A DNA stretch of 29,671 nt from CAYXST01 sp964472495 (GTDB lineage Bacteria; Patescibacteriota; Minisyncoccia; Portnoybacterales; UBA2143), in NCBI GenBank assembly GCA_964472495.1, contig CAYYLD010000007.1, forward strand, positions 1-29,671, given 5' to 3'. A model generated the notes under the pieces. It made no database searches, had not been told where the DNA came from, and saw only the letters and a program-made list of their open reading frames with translations. The translations under genes and the position numbers were made by a program. This document shows, piece by piece, positions 22,928 through 29,671 of the stretch. Positions within the stretch are counted from its first letter, which is position 1. The number at the start of each line of letters is the position of its first letter.

Positions 22928-23064
22928 GAGCGAGGCTCGCCCTAAGGCGGCTCGCTCCCATAACAAAAAGGCGAAATATATATTCGCCTTTTTGTTTCGC
23001 CCTGCACCGTATAGAGTGCAGAGCAAACTTTCGAAAGCTTGTTTTGGCTGAAGCTTCAGCCAAA
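22928..23064. repeat. Array of five consecutive hairpins/palindromes
   Basis: Between tRNA-Gly and hup lie five structures in a row: GAGCGAG...CTCGCTC with inner CGCC/GGCG (22928-22957), the 14-base-stem hairpin (22962-22996), CTGCAC/GTGCAG (23002-23021), the near palindrome centred on CTTTCGAAAG (23024-23041) and the perfect 22-base palindrome centred on GAAGCTTC (23043-23064). Gaps between them are one to five bases. Only the second looks like an ordinary terminator. Confidence 0.75.
22962..22996. terminator. Bidirectional terminator, tRNA-Gly / hup
   Basis: A 14-base perfect stem (AACAAAAAGGCGAA at 22962-22975 with its complement at 22983-22996) and a 7-base loop, with T runs in both directions. 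It can end tRNA-Gly on + and hup on -. Confidence 0.8.
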
Positions 23065-23079
23065 CATAGTAGAATAATT

Positions 23080-23361
23080 CTACTTAACGGCGTCCTTAAG
23101 AGCCTTACCTGCTTTAAACTTGGGTACGGTTCGGGCCGGAATTTTGATTTTAGCGCCGGTTCGCGGATTGACGCCAGTCCGAGCGGCTCTTTTGGAAGTG
23201 CTGAAAGTGCCAAAACCAGTCAGGGTTACTTTTTGTCCTCCCCTTAAGGCCTTAGTAATGACGTCTAATAGCTCACTTACCGCATCATTGGCTTGCTTCT
23301 TAGAATCGCAAACTTTGGCTACGGCTTCAATTAATTCTTCTTTAGTCATGGCTTTAGCCAT
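23080..23361 (-). CDS. hup: HU-family DNA-binding protein
   Basis: A 93-residue histone-like protein that binds and bends DNA as a dimer, shaping the nucleoid. The N-terminal MTKEELIEAVAKV is typical. The HU signature is at about 47-70 (GFGTFSTSKRAARTGVNPRTG), followed by IKIPARTVPKFKAGKALKDAV. The start is taken at the ATG at 23361 (MAKAMTKEE); ATG at 23349 is possible and gives the more standard beginning. A longer reading up to 23388 would add residues encoded in a hairpin region and is rejected. An unusual run of palindromes lies downstream and a structured leader upstream. Confidence 0.95.
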   Translation of the reverse strand: MAKAMTKEELIEAVAKVCDSKKQANDAVSELLDVITKALRGGQKVTLTGFGTFSTSKRAARTGVNPRTGAKIKIPARTVPKFKAGKALKDAVK

Positions 23362-23374
23362 AATTCCAAGTGGA

Positions 23375-23426
23375 CAAGGAACAGTCAACGGCGAACGTCC
23401 TGTTCGTCCATTGTTTCTTGTTCCTT
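23375..23426. promoter_or_regulatory. Hairpin in the hup leader region
   Basis: AAGGAACA (23376-23383) pairs with TGTTCCTT (23419-23426). Inside lies a smaller hairpin, CGAAC (23392-23396) with GTTCG (23402-23406). It lies 14 bases upstream of the hup start codon and could affect its expression. No T run follows, so it is not a clear terminator. Confidence 0.35.
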
Positions 23427-23522
23427 ATTCATTAATTTATTTTTTTCGACCTTTAGCCGGCCCTTTTTAAAAGCACCGGGTTTAATTGCTCCTCCTCTTA
23501 ATATTTTAGCTCTATCAGCCAT
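23385..23522 (-). CDS. Possible small basic protein, 45 residues
   Basis: An ATG at 23522 opens a 45-codon frame beginning MADRAKILRGGAIKPGAFKK, basic in its first half and charged in the second, ending at TGA 23387-23385. It lies between ymdB and hup on the same strand. There is no clear ribosome site, and the 3' third runs into the hairpin region upstream of hup. I do not recognise it; it could equally be non-coding leader. Confidence 0.25.
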   Translation of the reverse strand: MADRAKILRGGAIKPGAFKKGRLKVEKNKLMNKEQETMDEQDVRR

Positions 23523-23579
23523 ATTTTACCAGTCTTTCTTTTATCAAGCAACAATTTATAGTGAGCAGTTTATCCTGAG

Positions 23580-24368
23580 TTAATCGAAGGAAACTATTTC
23601 CCGAAGCGGTTTAATTTTTTTGGCCCGATTCGGCTGATTGGCTTCAACCAGAACAGCATTAACCTCAACTGGTCCTTGGGCCACTTCTAATCTTTGGTTC
23701 ATTTGAGTGAGGAATCTTTTGATAGCTGTCTCTTTGTCTCTGCCCAGGCTGGAATCTCTGACGCCGACCATGCCAACATCAGAAATATAGGCCGTTCCTT
23801 GGGGGAGAATCCTGGCGTCGGCCGTAGAAACATGAGTATGAGTGCCCAGAACGGCTGAAACGCGGCCGTCTAAATACCAGCCCAGGCAAACCTTTTCTGA
23901 AGTTGCTTCAGCGTGCCAATCAACAATAATAATATCGGCTTCTTCAGATTTCTCTTCTAAAATCTCGTCGGCTTTTCTAAAAGGACAATCATAATCTTCA
24001 TGCATGGAAACCTGACCGATTAAATTAATGACCAGAGCCTTTTTGGTTCTGACTTCAACTGAACGATAGCCTTGGCCGGGTAACCCGGGCGGAAAATTAG
24101 CCGGTCGGATTAAAGGCAGCTGTTCGTTATTAAGAAGATCAACTGTCCCTTTCTGGTCCCAGGTATGGTCGCCTAAGGTAACCAAGTCAACGCCGGCTTC
24201 TAAGATTTCCTTCAAACTTTTTTCAGTAACCCCTGAACCATGAGCTAAATTTTCACCGTTGGCCACAACTAAATCTGGTTGGTATTTTTTCTGCCATTGA
24301 GGAAGTATTTTTTTAATCGCTTGGCGGCCCGGCTGACCGACAATGTCACCAAAGAAAAGTATTTTCAT
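23580..24368 (-). CDS. ymdB: YmdB family metallophosphoesterase (2',3'-cyclic phosphodiesterase)
   Basis: A 262-residue enzyme of the calcineurin-like YmdB/TIGR00282 family; Bacillus YmdB hydrolyses cyclic nucleotide 2',3' bonds. Metal-binding motifs are in order: FFGDIVG (5-11), ANGEN (36-40), GDHTWD (66-71), VDWHAE (149-154) and GTHTH (175-179). The ATG at 24368 (MKILFFGD) is the natural start, since the metal site begins at residue 7; a longer reading to 24488 would run into rny and across the hairpin at 24384-24417. It follows rny as in Firmicutes, suggesting joint function in RNA turnover or regulation. Confidence 0.92.
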   Translation of the reverse strand: MKILFFGDIVGQPGRQAIKKILPQWQKKYQPDLVVANGENLAHGSGVTEKSLKEILEAGVDLVTLGDHTWDQKGTVDLLNNEQLPLIRPANFPPGLPGQGYRSVEVRTKKALVINLIGQVSMHEDYDCPFRKADEILEEKSEEADIIIVDWHAEATSEKVCLGWYLDGRVSAVLGTHTHVSTADARILPQGTAYISDVGMVGVRDSSLGRDKETAIKRFLTQMNQRLEVAQGPVEVNAVLVEANQPNRAKKIKPLREIVSFD

Positions 24369-24383
24369 AAAGGATATAGTTCT

Positions 24384-24417
24384 CGGGGCAACCCTTTTAG
24401 TCAAAAAGGACGCCCCG
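24384..24417. repeat. Deleted copy of the palindromic repeat
   Basis: A 34-base hairpin whose ends CGGGGC and GCCCCG match the ends of the element at 19911-20028. Its right part (GGCAACCCTT, six bases, AAAAAGGACGCCCCG) aligns with that element's right part with one base missing, as if the middle had been deleted and the two ends joined. It lies between rny and ymdB. Confidence 0.7.
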
Positions 24418-24432
24418 GGCTTTCGTGGCTTT

Positions 24433-25965
24433 CTACCGAGCGTACTCAATCGCTCTGGTCTCCCGAATGACATTGACTTTAATCTCACCAGGGTATCTTA
24501 ACTCTTGCTGAACTTGTTCGGCAATGCCTTTAGCCAGATTATGAGCGGCTAAATCATCTATTTCCTCCGGTTGGACAAAGACACGGATTTCCCGGCCCGC
24601 CTGGATGGCGTAGGCCTTCTCAACTCCCTTGAATGAGGCAGCTACCTTTTCTAATTCCTCTAATCTCTTTAAGTAGGCCTCTAAGGTGTCTTTGCGAGCG
24701 CCAGGCCGGGCCCCGGAAATAGCGTCGGCTACTTGAACAATAATTGCTTCTAAACTTTCAAAAGGATATTCTTCGTGATGAGATTGCATGGCCTTGATTA
24801 CCTCCTGGCTAATATTGAATTTTTGGAGAATGCGCTTGCCGATTTCTACGTGGGAGCCCTGAATTTCGTGGTCAACCGCTTTGCCGATATCATGGAGCAA
24901 ACCGGCCTTTTTAGCCAAGTCAACATCGGCTCCCAATTCAGAAGCAATCGCTCCGGCCAAGTGGGCTACTTCCAAGGAATGCAAAAGAACATTCTGACCA
25001 TAGCTGGTCCGGAAACGCAAGCGACCTAATATTTTAATCAATTGAGGGTCAAGACCGACCACTCCGACATCGTAAACCGCTGCCTGACCGGCTTCCTGGA
25101 TTTTCTCGCCGATTTCTTGACCGGCTTTTTCAACCGCTTCTTCAATACGAGCCGGCTGAATTCGGCCGTCTAAGAGTAATTTCTCCAGGGCTATTTTAGC
25201 AATCTGCCGCCGAATCGGGTCAAAACCGGAGATAATAACTGCTCCCGGTGTATCATCAACCAAGATTTCCACGCCAGTCAGCTTTTCCAGAGTTTTGATA
25301 TTACGTCCTTCTTTGCCGATAACCCGTCCTTTTAAGTCATCGTTGGGCAAGTTAACCGCCGTTGAGGTGATTTCGCTGGCCTGCGAGGCAGCATAACGCT
25401 GCATGGCCAGAGCGATAATCTGTTGAGCTTTTTTGTTTAATTCTTCCTGCCCTTCGCCCTCTAATCTCTTCAGGCGTTCTAATAAAACTTCTCCTTGTTC
25501 CCTTTCCACTTTAGCCAAAAGCTCGGCTTTGGCTTGACCCTGAGAGAGCTTGGCTACTTTTTCTAATTGGTTTAATTGTTCTTCTTTGAGGCTGGTTAAA
25601 TCTTCTTTGATTTTCTTAACCTTCTGGACTTTGCTTTTTAATTCGCTTTCCTCTTTTTCTAATTGGTTGGTTTTTTGTTCAACATCTTGCTCTTTTCTGA
25701 TTAATCTGTCTTCTCGCTGACTTAATTGCTTATAGCGACTTCTTTCGTCTTCCTTGGACTCTTCTAAGATTTTAGATGATTTTTCTTTAGCTTTTAAGAG
25801 GGTTTCCTTAGCTTCTTCTTTGGCCTGACTAATCAGCTTATTTAACTTGGCCTCAATCGTCCCGGCTTGCTTTTTAGCGATTGTTTGCCGGGTGTAATAA
25901 CCTAAAACTGAGCCGGCAGCTAAAATGCCGACCAGGGTTCCAATATAGAGAATTAAATTGTTCAT
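24433..25965 (-). CDS. rny: Ribonuclease Y
   Basis: A 510-residue membrane-anchored endoribonuclease that starts mRNA decay. It has an N-terminal membrane helix (about 4-24), a long charged coiled coil (about 30-190), a KH domain (about 205-265) with GRVIGKEGRN (213-222) and an HD domain (about 325-420) with H329, LLHDIGKAVDHE (356-367) and the later SHHEE (395-399). Length matches the family (about 520). The gene precedes ymdB as in Bacillus and relatives. The start at 25965 gives MNNLILYIG; no good ribosome site is seen. A 232-base gap with the nusA terminator and small hairpins lies upstream. Confidence 0.96.
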   Translation of the reverse strand: MNNLILYIGTLVGILAAGSVLGYYTRQTIAKKQAGTIEAKLNKLISQAKEEAKETLLKAKEKSSKILEESKEDERSRYKQLSQREDRLIRKEQDVEQKTNQLEKEESELKSKVQKVKKIKEDLTSLKEEQLNQLEKVAKLSQGQAKAELLAKVEREQGEVLLERLKRLEGEGQEELNKKAQQIIALAMQRYAASQASEITSTAVNLPNDDLKGRVIGKEGRNIKTLEKLTGVEILVDDTPGAVIISGFDPIRRQIAKIALEKLLLDGRIQPARIEEAVEKAGQEIGEKIQEAGQAAVYDVGVVGLDPQLIKILGRLRFRTSYGQNVLLHSLEVAHLAGAIASELGADVDLAKKAGLLHDIGKAVDHEIQGSHVEIGKRILQKFNISQEVIKAMQSHHEEYPFESLEAIIVQVADAISGARPGARKDTLEAYLKRLEELEKVAASFKGVEKAYAIQAGREIRVFVQPEEIDDLAAHNLAKGIAEQVQQELRYPGEIKVNVIRETRAIEYAR

Positions 25966-26151
25966 AAATTGATTTCATTTCAAATCTGATTATTAACCGA
26001 GCTAGCCGGTTGAATAAATCAACTCTGCCTAATAAGTCATTAGGTAAGAAATAATTTTTCATTTTTTTTATAGTTGATTCCATTTTAGTTCTGGCTCGGA
26101 AAATAATTGAGGTGAAATTTCGCTTAACTAACGCTTTTAGCTTAACAAACT
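25966..26151. other. rny leader region with small hairpins
   Basis: No gene is supported here. Two small hairpins are visible: ACCG/CGGT (25997-26011) and CCTAAT-AAGTC-ATTAGG (26028-26044). The rny promoter should lie here or at its right edge; TTGACA on the minus strand occurs at 26167-26162, inside the nusA terminator, but the -10 box 17 bases on (TAAGCT) is weak. Confidence 0.35.
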
Positions 26152-26181
26152 AAAAAGGACTTGTCAATTAAGTCCTTTTTT
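26152..26181 (-). terminator. Intrinsic terminator after nusA
   Basis: AAAAAGGACTT (26152-26162) pairs with AAGTCCTTTTT (26170-26180) around a 7-base loop, giving a stem and T run on the minus strand 17 bases after the nusA stop. Confidence 0.8.
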
Positions 26182-26197
26182 GCTTACTCTTTCCGAT

Positions 26198-27610
26198 TTA
26201 TTTCTTTTCCTTGGTCTCTTTTGTCTCTTTCTTTTTATTTTCTTTTTTCTTGGCTTTCCTGGTCTCGCTTTTCTCTTGGCTCGAATCCTTTTTCTTGGTT
26301 TTCGCCTCTTTCTTAGTTGTTTTCTTTTTGCTCGGTTTCCTTTCATCTTCTTTTTCAGCTTTTTTCTCTTTGTCTGGCTTTCCGCCAGGGGCGGACTCGC
26401 CTTTGACAGGTTCTCTTTCAGCTACTTTCTCCTTAGCTGTTTTTTGAGCGACGATATCAATTTTCCAGCCGGTTAATTTGGCAGCTAAGCGAACATTCTG
26501 ACCCTGGATACCGATGGCCAAAGAAAGCTGGTCTTCCGGGACAATCGCTTCGGCCTGACCTTTCTTTTTATCTATTTTAACGTCAAGCACCTTAGCCGGC
26601 GAAAGAGCCGCGGTAATAAATTTAGCTGGGTCTTCGGACCATTCAACAATATCAATTTTCTCGCCGGATAATTCATTGATGACCGCTTGAACCCGGGTCC
26701 CTTTTTGACCAATCATTGAACCAATCGGGTCAACTCTTTCTTCGGTGGAGATAACGGCAATCTTGGAACGAGAGCCGGCTTCCCGGGCAATTGATTTAAT
26801 AACCACCGTGCCGGCCGCGATTTCCGGCACTTCCAAAGCGAAAAGTTGACTGACTATTTTGGGATGAGCTCTTGAAAGAATAATTGTCGGACCACGAGAA
26901 TCCTTTTGGACTTCTAAGATATAGGCCCGGAGGCGCTGACCAATACGGTAATTTTCGCGAGGAATTTGTTCCTCGGGAAAAAGGATGCCTAAGGCCTTGC
27001 CGATATCTAAAAAGACATTCCTGCCTTCAATCCTTTGAATAATACCGCTGGCCACTTCGCCTTGGCGGTCTTTGTATTCATCATAAACTGCTTCCCGTTC
27101 AGCTTCGCGAATTCTTTGGACAATGACTTGCTTGGCTGTCTGGGCAGCAATCCGGCCAAAATCCTGATGGACTTTTAAAGTAAAGGCAATTTCTTCGCCC
27201 GCCTTGATTCTCTTTTTCTTCTCTTCGGTTAAAACCTTGCCTTCAGAAGTGAAAAGGCCTTTAGCCGGTAATTTTTTAAATTCTTCAATGAGAATGTGTT
27301 TTTCCGGATTAAATCTGACCTTCTTCTCGCCTTCAATTTCCTCTTCCCTCTTCTCTTCAATTTCCTCATCGCCTTTTTCCTCAGTTTCTTCCTTAAGCAT
27401 TGACTGGTCGACGACCAACTTAACCTGAAATACTTTCATCCGGCCACTTTCCAAATTAAATTTAACTTTAATATTCTGGCCTTTCCGGCCAAAATCTTTT
27501 TTATAGGCAGCCGCCAAAGCCATTTCAATAGTTTCCAAAACTTTTTCTTTGGCAATGCCTTTTTCTTCACAAATTTGTTCAACGACTGAAATAAATGGTT
27601 GTTTGTCCAT
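26198..27610 (-). CDS. nusA: Transcription factor NusA
   Basis: A 470-residue RNA-polymerase-binding factor that controls pausing, termination and antitermination. Domains in order: N-terminal domain (1-175), S1 (about 183-247), KH1 (about 265-330, with GSMIGQKGTR at 297-306) and KH2 (about 340-388, with LAIGIQGQNVRLA at 364-376). Two oddities stand out. The N-terminal domain carries an acidic insertion (72-97, many Glu), and the C-terminus (about 391-470) is a low-complexity Lys/Glu tail in place of acidic repeats. The leader holds a terminator-like hairpin (27674-27698). No Shine-Dalgarno site is seen before the ATG at 27610. Confidence 0.95.
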   Translation of the reverse strand: MDKQPFISVVEQICEEKGIAKEKVLETIEMALAAAYKKDFGRKGQNIKVKFNLESGRMKVFQVKLVVDQSMLKEETEEKGDEEIEEKREEEIEGEKKVRFNPEKHILIEEFKKLPAKGLFTSEGKVLTEEKKKRIKAGEEIAFTLKVHQDFGRIAAQTAKQVIVQRIREAEREAVYDEYKDRQGEVASGIIQRIEGRNVFLDIGKALGILFPEEQIPRENYRIGQRLRAYILEVQKDSRGPTIILSRAHPKIVSQLFALEVPEIAAGTVVIKSIAREAGSRSKIAVISTEERVDPIGSMIGQKGTRVQAVINELSGEKIDIVEWSEDPAKFITAALSPAKVLDVKIDKKKGQAEAIVPEDQLSLAIGIQGQNVRLAAKLTGWKIDIVAQKTAKEKVAEREPVKGESAPGGKPDKEKKAEKEDERKPSKKKTTKKEAKTKKKDSSQEKSETRKAKKKENKKKETKETKEKK

Positions 27611-27632
27611 AAATTTATACTTTTTTATGCCC

Positions 27633-27698
27633 CAAGCTTATTTTACACCCTAAGCTTGTCGGAGGGTTTTTGTAAAAAGCCCGTTCACCGGAACGAGC
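27633..27698 (-). promoter_or_regulatory. Attenuator-like leader of nusA
   Basis: On the minus strand the leader first forms GCTCGTTC-CGGT-GAACGGGC followed by five T (27698-27674), an intrinsic terminator ahead of nusA. The next bases, AAAAACCC, can instead pair with the terminator's GGGCTTTTT, giving a competing hairpin. Further on, TAAGCTTG/CAAGCTTA (27658-27633) forms another perfect 8-base stem. A choice between these folds could control nusA. Confidence 0.5.
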
Positions 27699-27728
27699 CT
27701 TCTTCTTTCAATTCCTCTCTCTTTAGTT

Positions 27729-27758
27729 AGTCTATCATAAAAGCAAAATGGCTGTCAA
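27729..27758 (-). promoter_or_regulatory. Promoter of nusA
   Basis: On the minus strand TTGACA (27758-27753), an 18-base spacer and TAGACT (27734-27729). It predicts a transcript start near 27722 and a leader of about 110 bases containing the attenuator-like hairpins. Confidence 0.5.
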
Positions 27759-27787
27759 TAAAATAACAGATATTTATCAAAAAGAAT

Positions 27788-27813
27788 AGGAGCAACGTTT
27801 TCGCATTGCTCCT
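27788..27813 (-). terminator. Terminator of the 63-residue gene
   Basis: AGGAGCAA (27788-27795) and TTGCTCCT (27806-27813) form a perfect 8-base stem with a 10-base loop, followed on the minus strand by ATTCTTTTT. It lies 24 bases after the stop codon. Confidence 0.75.
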
Positions 27814-27836
27814 GTGGCAGAATTGTTGCGCCGATT

Positions 27837-28028
27837 TCATTCGGCTAATTCTAACTGGCTAAGTTGAGCTGGTAAGCTCTGACCACCTTTCTCTATGCGG
27901 AATTCAAGATGGTCTATCCCTCTTTCTTTAAGCTTTTTGAAGTAGTCCTCAGAAATATAGCTTAACCAGTATCTCTCTCCTTGAAAAAGAACCCAGACCC
28001 CTGTTCTCTCTCCCGGCAAAGTTCCCAT
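27837..28028 (-). CDS. 63-residue orphan protein
   Basis: A 63-residue soluble protein that I do not recognise. It has an aromatic-rich strand-like start (GVWVLFQGERYWLSYIS), a charged helix-like centre (EDYFKKLKERGIDHLEFRIEKGG) and a Leu/Gln-rich end, with no signal peptide or cysteines. Support for it being real is strong for its size: a consensus promoter at 28093-28121, a strong AAGGAGG ribosome site (about 28033-28039) ten bases before the ATG, and its own terminator. It is therefore a single-gene transcript and probably well expressed. It separates nusA from the envelope genes. Confidence 0.75.
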   Translation of the reverse strand: MGTLPGERTGVWVLFQGERYWLSYISEDYFKKLKERGIDHLEFRIEKGGQSLPAQLSQLELAE

Positions 28029-28092
28029 ATTATTCCCTCCTTAATTTTTTTGTTTTCTTCTATTTATCTATGTTTAATTCCTGCCTATCTAT

Positions 28093-28121
28093 AATATACC
28101 ACAAGCTAGCCGTCTTGTCAA
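28093..28121 (-). promoter_or_regulatory. Promoter of the 63-residue gene
   Basis: On the minus strand TTGACA (28121-28116), a 17-base spacer and TATATT (28098-28093), matching 11 of 12 consensus positions. Confidence 0.75.
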
Positions 28122-28130
28122 ATAGGATAA

Positions 28131-28158
28131 CAAAAAGCCGGTCAGAACCGGCTTTTTG
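28131..28158 (-). terminator. Terminator after the envelope protein gene
   Basis: CAAAAAGCCGGT (28131-28142) pairs perfectly with ACCGGCTTTTTG (28147-28158) around a CAGA loop. It works in both directions; on the minus strand it lies 20 bases after the stop at 28179. Confidence 0.85.
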
Positions 28159-28178
28159 CTTTAATCAACTAAATCAAT

Positions 28179-29522
28179 TTACTTAGATTTTCTACTTAAG
28201 CGGATGCCTCGGACAATCAGGAAAATAATCGCCAAAGCAATTAGCGAAATGACTATTCCAATGGTAGTACTGCCAGTCCCGAAAGTAATAATATTGCCGA
28301 TAGCGGCTAACATCGAAGCGGAGACCTTTGGCGTTTCTTCTCTGGGTGTTTCTCCTTCTGGGCTAATTCCTTCCGGCTCGGCCGGCTTTTCGGCTTCGGC
28401 CTCGGGGGCCGGCGAGATAATTTCCTCGATTGCTCGCCTGGCTCGCTCGGCAATCGCCTCGGGAATTTTTTTGATTATTTCTGGAATACTTATCTCTTCA
28501 CTCGGTTCAGCTTTAGTCCCGATTAAAGCAAAAAGAGTAAAGTGTTCAACCAAAGCGGTCACCATATTATTATCTACATCTACTTGGCTGTTTTCGATGG
28601 CCGTCCAATCTGTTCCGTCCCAGTAATAGATTTTAAGCGAGGCCTCGTCCAGGCCGGCAATTTGTTCGTCAGTATAGCTAAAATTCAAAGTGAGCGCTTT
28701 GCTAAATTCGGTTACTAAATTGCCATCGGCCTGCTGGGCAGTAATCTGATAGAGGCAACCGGCAATTAGGAAAAGACCGCTGTCCGGGTCGGGCTGGCTG
28801 ACTGAATTGAGCTCGACTTGATTAATGAAAAAAGTGGTTGGTTGACTAAGGGCGCTGGCCGGAATAATCAATTCTATCTGACTGCCGTCAGGACTGATCA
28901 AACTGGTTGTCCCCCCTTGTTCGGGAGTAGCGGTTACTTGGCCGGTCTGGCTGGTCGGAGCAGCCGGCGATGGGTAAGAATAGCCGCCGCCTCCGCCGGG
29001 AATAATCACTTCTTCTTCTTCGCCCTTGGCTCCTATTTCTTCAACCGTAATCACAAAATTAAAGTTTACATTTTTATCCTGGCATTCATTCTTGGCTTCC
29101 TTGTCAAAATCTATCTTAAGCTGGTAATCTTGAGCCTGGCCAGAATTAATTGAATCAAGGGTTATCTTATCATTGAATAAACTCAGTAAATGAGCTGATT
29201 TATTCTCAGCCGAGATGGTTAAGGAATTAGCTAAAATATCGCAACCGGATATTTTCTCGGCTTGGAAATAAACATTAATCTCGAAATCTTCATTGTTTTC
29301 GATGGTCATTTCCGCCGTCTGGCTCATGCCCGGCGCCCAGTTGTTTAAATTGAAAGGCAATCCCTTAAAGTCGACGAAAATGTTTTTAACTCCAAATTGA
29401 ATAATTTCGGCCCGGGCTGGTAGGCAAGGCAAAAAGAGGCCAATTAAAATAATTGCGGTTAAGATTAAAGAACCGCTCAGAAGTTTTTTGCCTATTCCTA
29501 TTGGTTGCCAATTAATACTCAT
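28179..29522 (-). CDS. Surface-anchored beta-sandwich protein
   Basis: A 447-residue envelope protein. It has an N-terminal signal peptide (about 12-38, ending PARA), a first beta-rich region (about 40-170), a Gly-rich linker (GGGGGYSYPSP, about 176-186) and a second beta region (about 195-340) resembling a ZU5-like or surface-protein module, with SPDGSQIELIIPASAL, then a Glu/Pro-rich stalk (about 345-405). A C-terminal membrane helix follows (about 418-440) with a basic tail (RGIRLSRKSK). The plan suggests a protein held in the membrane at its C-terminus and facing outward, possibly an adhesin or S-layer partner. It follows the partial gene upstream by seven bases. Confidence 0.75.
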   Translation of the reverse strand: MSINWQPIGIGKKLLSGSLILTAIILIGLFLPCLPARAEIIQFGVKNIFVDFKGLPFNLNNWAPGMSQTAEMTIENNEDFEINVYFQAEKISGCDILANSLTISAENKSAHLLSLFNDKITLDSINSGQAQDYQLKIDFDKEAKNECQDKNVNFNFVITVEEIGAKGEEEEVIIPGGGGGYSYPSPAAPTSQTGQVTATPEQGGTTSLISPDGSQIELIIPASALSQPTTFFINQVELNSVSQPDPDSGLFLIAGCLYQITAQQADGNLVTEFSKALTLNFSYTDEQIAGLDEASLKIYYWDGTDWTAIENSQVDVDNNMVTALVEHFTLFALIGTKAEPSEEISIPEIIKKIPEAIAERARRAIEEIISPAPEAEAEKPAEPEGISPEGETPREETPKVSASMLAAIGNIITFGTGSTTIGIVISLIALAIIFLIVRGIRLSRKSK

Positions 29523-29529
29523 TTTTTAT

Positions 29530-29671
29530 TCAGGGGGTTGAAGTCGCTGTGACTGTAATAGTAATACTTTCCGAATCAGTATATTCTTCGTCAGAAACCT
29601 CAAACCGGACGCCTGGATAAATTCCCGTCTGGTCAGCAGTCGGCGTCCAAGAAAAAGTTTGTCCGGCAAAA
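29530..29671 (-). CDS. C-terminal end of Ig/cadherin-like surface protein (partial)
   Basis: Only the last 46 codons of a gene are in the window; its start lies beyond 29671. The visible segment reads FSWTPTADQTGIYPGVRFEVSD-type residues then ESITITVTATSTP and stops at TGA (29532-29530). This is the typical end of a bacterial Ig-like/cadherin-like (He_PIG or calx-type) beta-sandwich in repeat-rich surface proteins. It precedes the surface-anchored protein gene by seven bases, so both are probably co-transcribed and act together at the cell surface. Confidence 0.7.
   Translation of the reverse strand, partial: FAGQTFSWTPTADQTGIYPGVRFEVSDEEYTDSESITITVTATSTP

Noticed and set aside
24369..24488. 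Longer start for ymdB at 24488
   Set aside because: The added 40 residues come from the rny 3' end and the repeat hairpin; the conserved metal site begins at residue 7 of the shorter form.
25874..26083. 69-residue frame overlapping the rny start
   Set aside because: It runs out of frame into the rny N-terminal coding region, has no family resemblance and covers the leader hairpins.
26180..26476. + strand open frames opposite the nusA 3' end, rich in Phe and Leu
   Set aside because: They are the antisense of the Lys/Glu-rich tail; hydrophobic composition is a by-product of the A-rich coding strand.

Overview
The window looks like chromosomal DNA from a member of the Candidate Phyla Radiation (Patescibacteria), most likely Parcubacteria-like. 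This is an inference from gene content: compact core proteins, very tight gene packing, few Shine-Dalgarno sites in front of core genes, and the gene set PrgI / split VirB4 / VirB6-like membrane protein / VirB2-like pilin that is typical of those genomes. TAA, TAG and TGA all serve as normal stops, so the genetic code appears standard.

Layout. Positions 1-196 are a short non-coding stretch with a DnaA-box match and a good promoter, where oriC often lies, followed on the + strand by the classic origin-proximal set rpmH-rnpA-yidC-khpB(jag). This set runs straight into three polytopic membrane proteins for envelope polysaccharide: a Wzx-type flippase and two O-antigen-ligase/polymerase-type proteins (1884-5772). 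From 17776 down to 5732 a single minus-strand operon of 11 genes encodes a type IV secretion-like machine: a TSP3/EF-hand-like Ca-binding membrane protein, a large secreted coiled-coil protein, a VirB6/TrbL-like channel, an unknown protein, PrgI, a TraC-like VirB4 N-terminal half, the VirB4 ATPase, two small envelope proteins, a pilin and a beta-propeller. No VirD4, VirB11 or relaxase is visible, so export or surface function is as likely as conjugation. A divergent, perfect-consensus promoter (17875-17903) drives a lipoprotein gene and a second lipoprotein gene that is broken by a stop codon just after its lipobox.

Positions 19025-21973 carry rsmA(ksgA) and a UvrD-type helicase. Positions 22000-23080 are a small plastic region with an HNH nuclease gene, tRNA-Pro(UGG), a decayed ASCH-like gene, tRNA-Gly(UCC), a tRNA-like fragment and a run of consecutive hairpins. 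Then, on the minus strand, come hup (HU), ymdB and rny (RNase Y), nusA with an attenuator-like leader, a 63-residue orphan gene with its own promoter and terminator, and two envelope or adhesion-type proteins, the last cut by the window edge.

The most unusual signal is a family of palindromic repeats. One full copy (19911-20028) fills the gap between the helicase and rsmA. A second copy of its core (19516-19588), with compensatory base changes in the stem, sits in frame inside the rsmA reading frame, much like a Rickettsia palindromic element. An internally deleted copy lies between rny and ymdB (24384-24417), and related 13-mers lie at 22023-22065.
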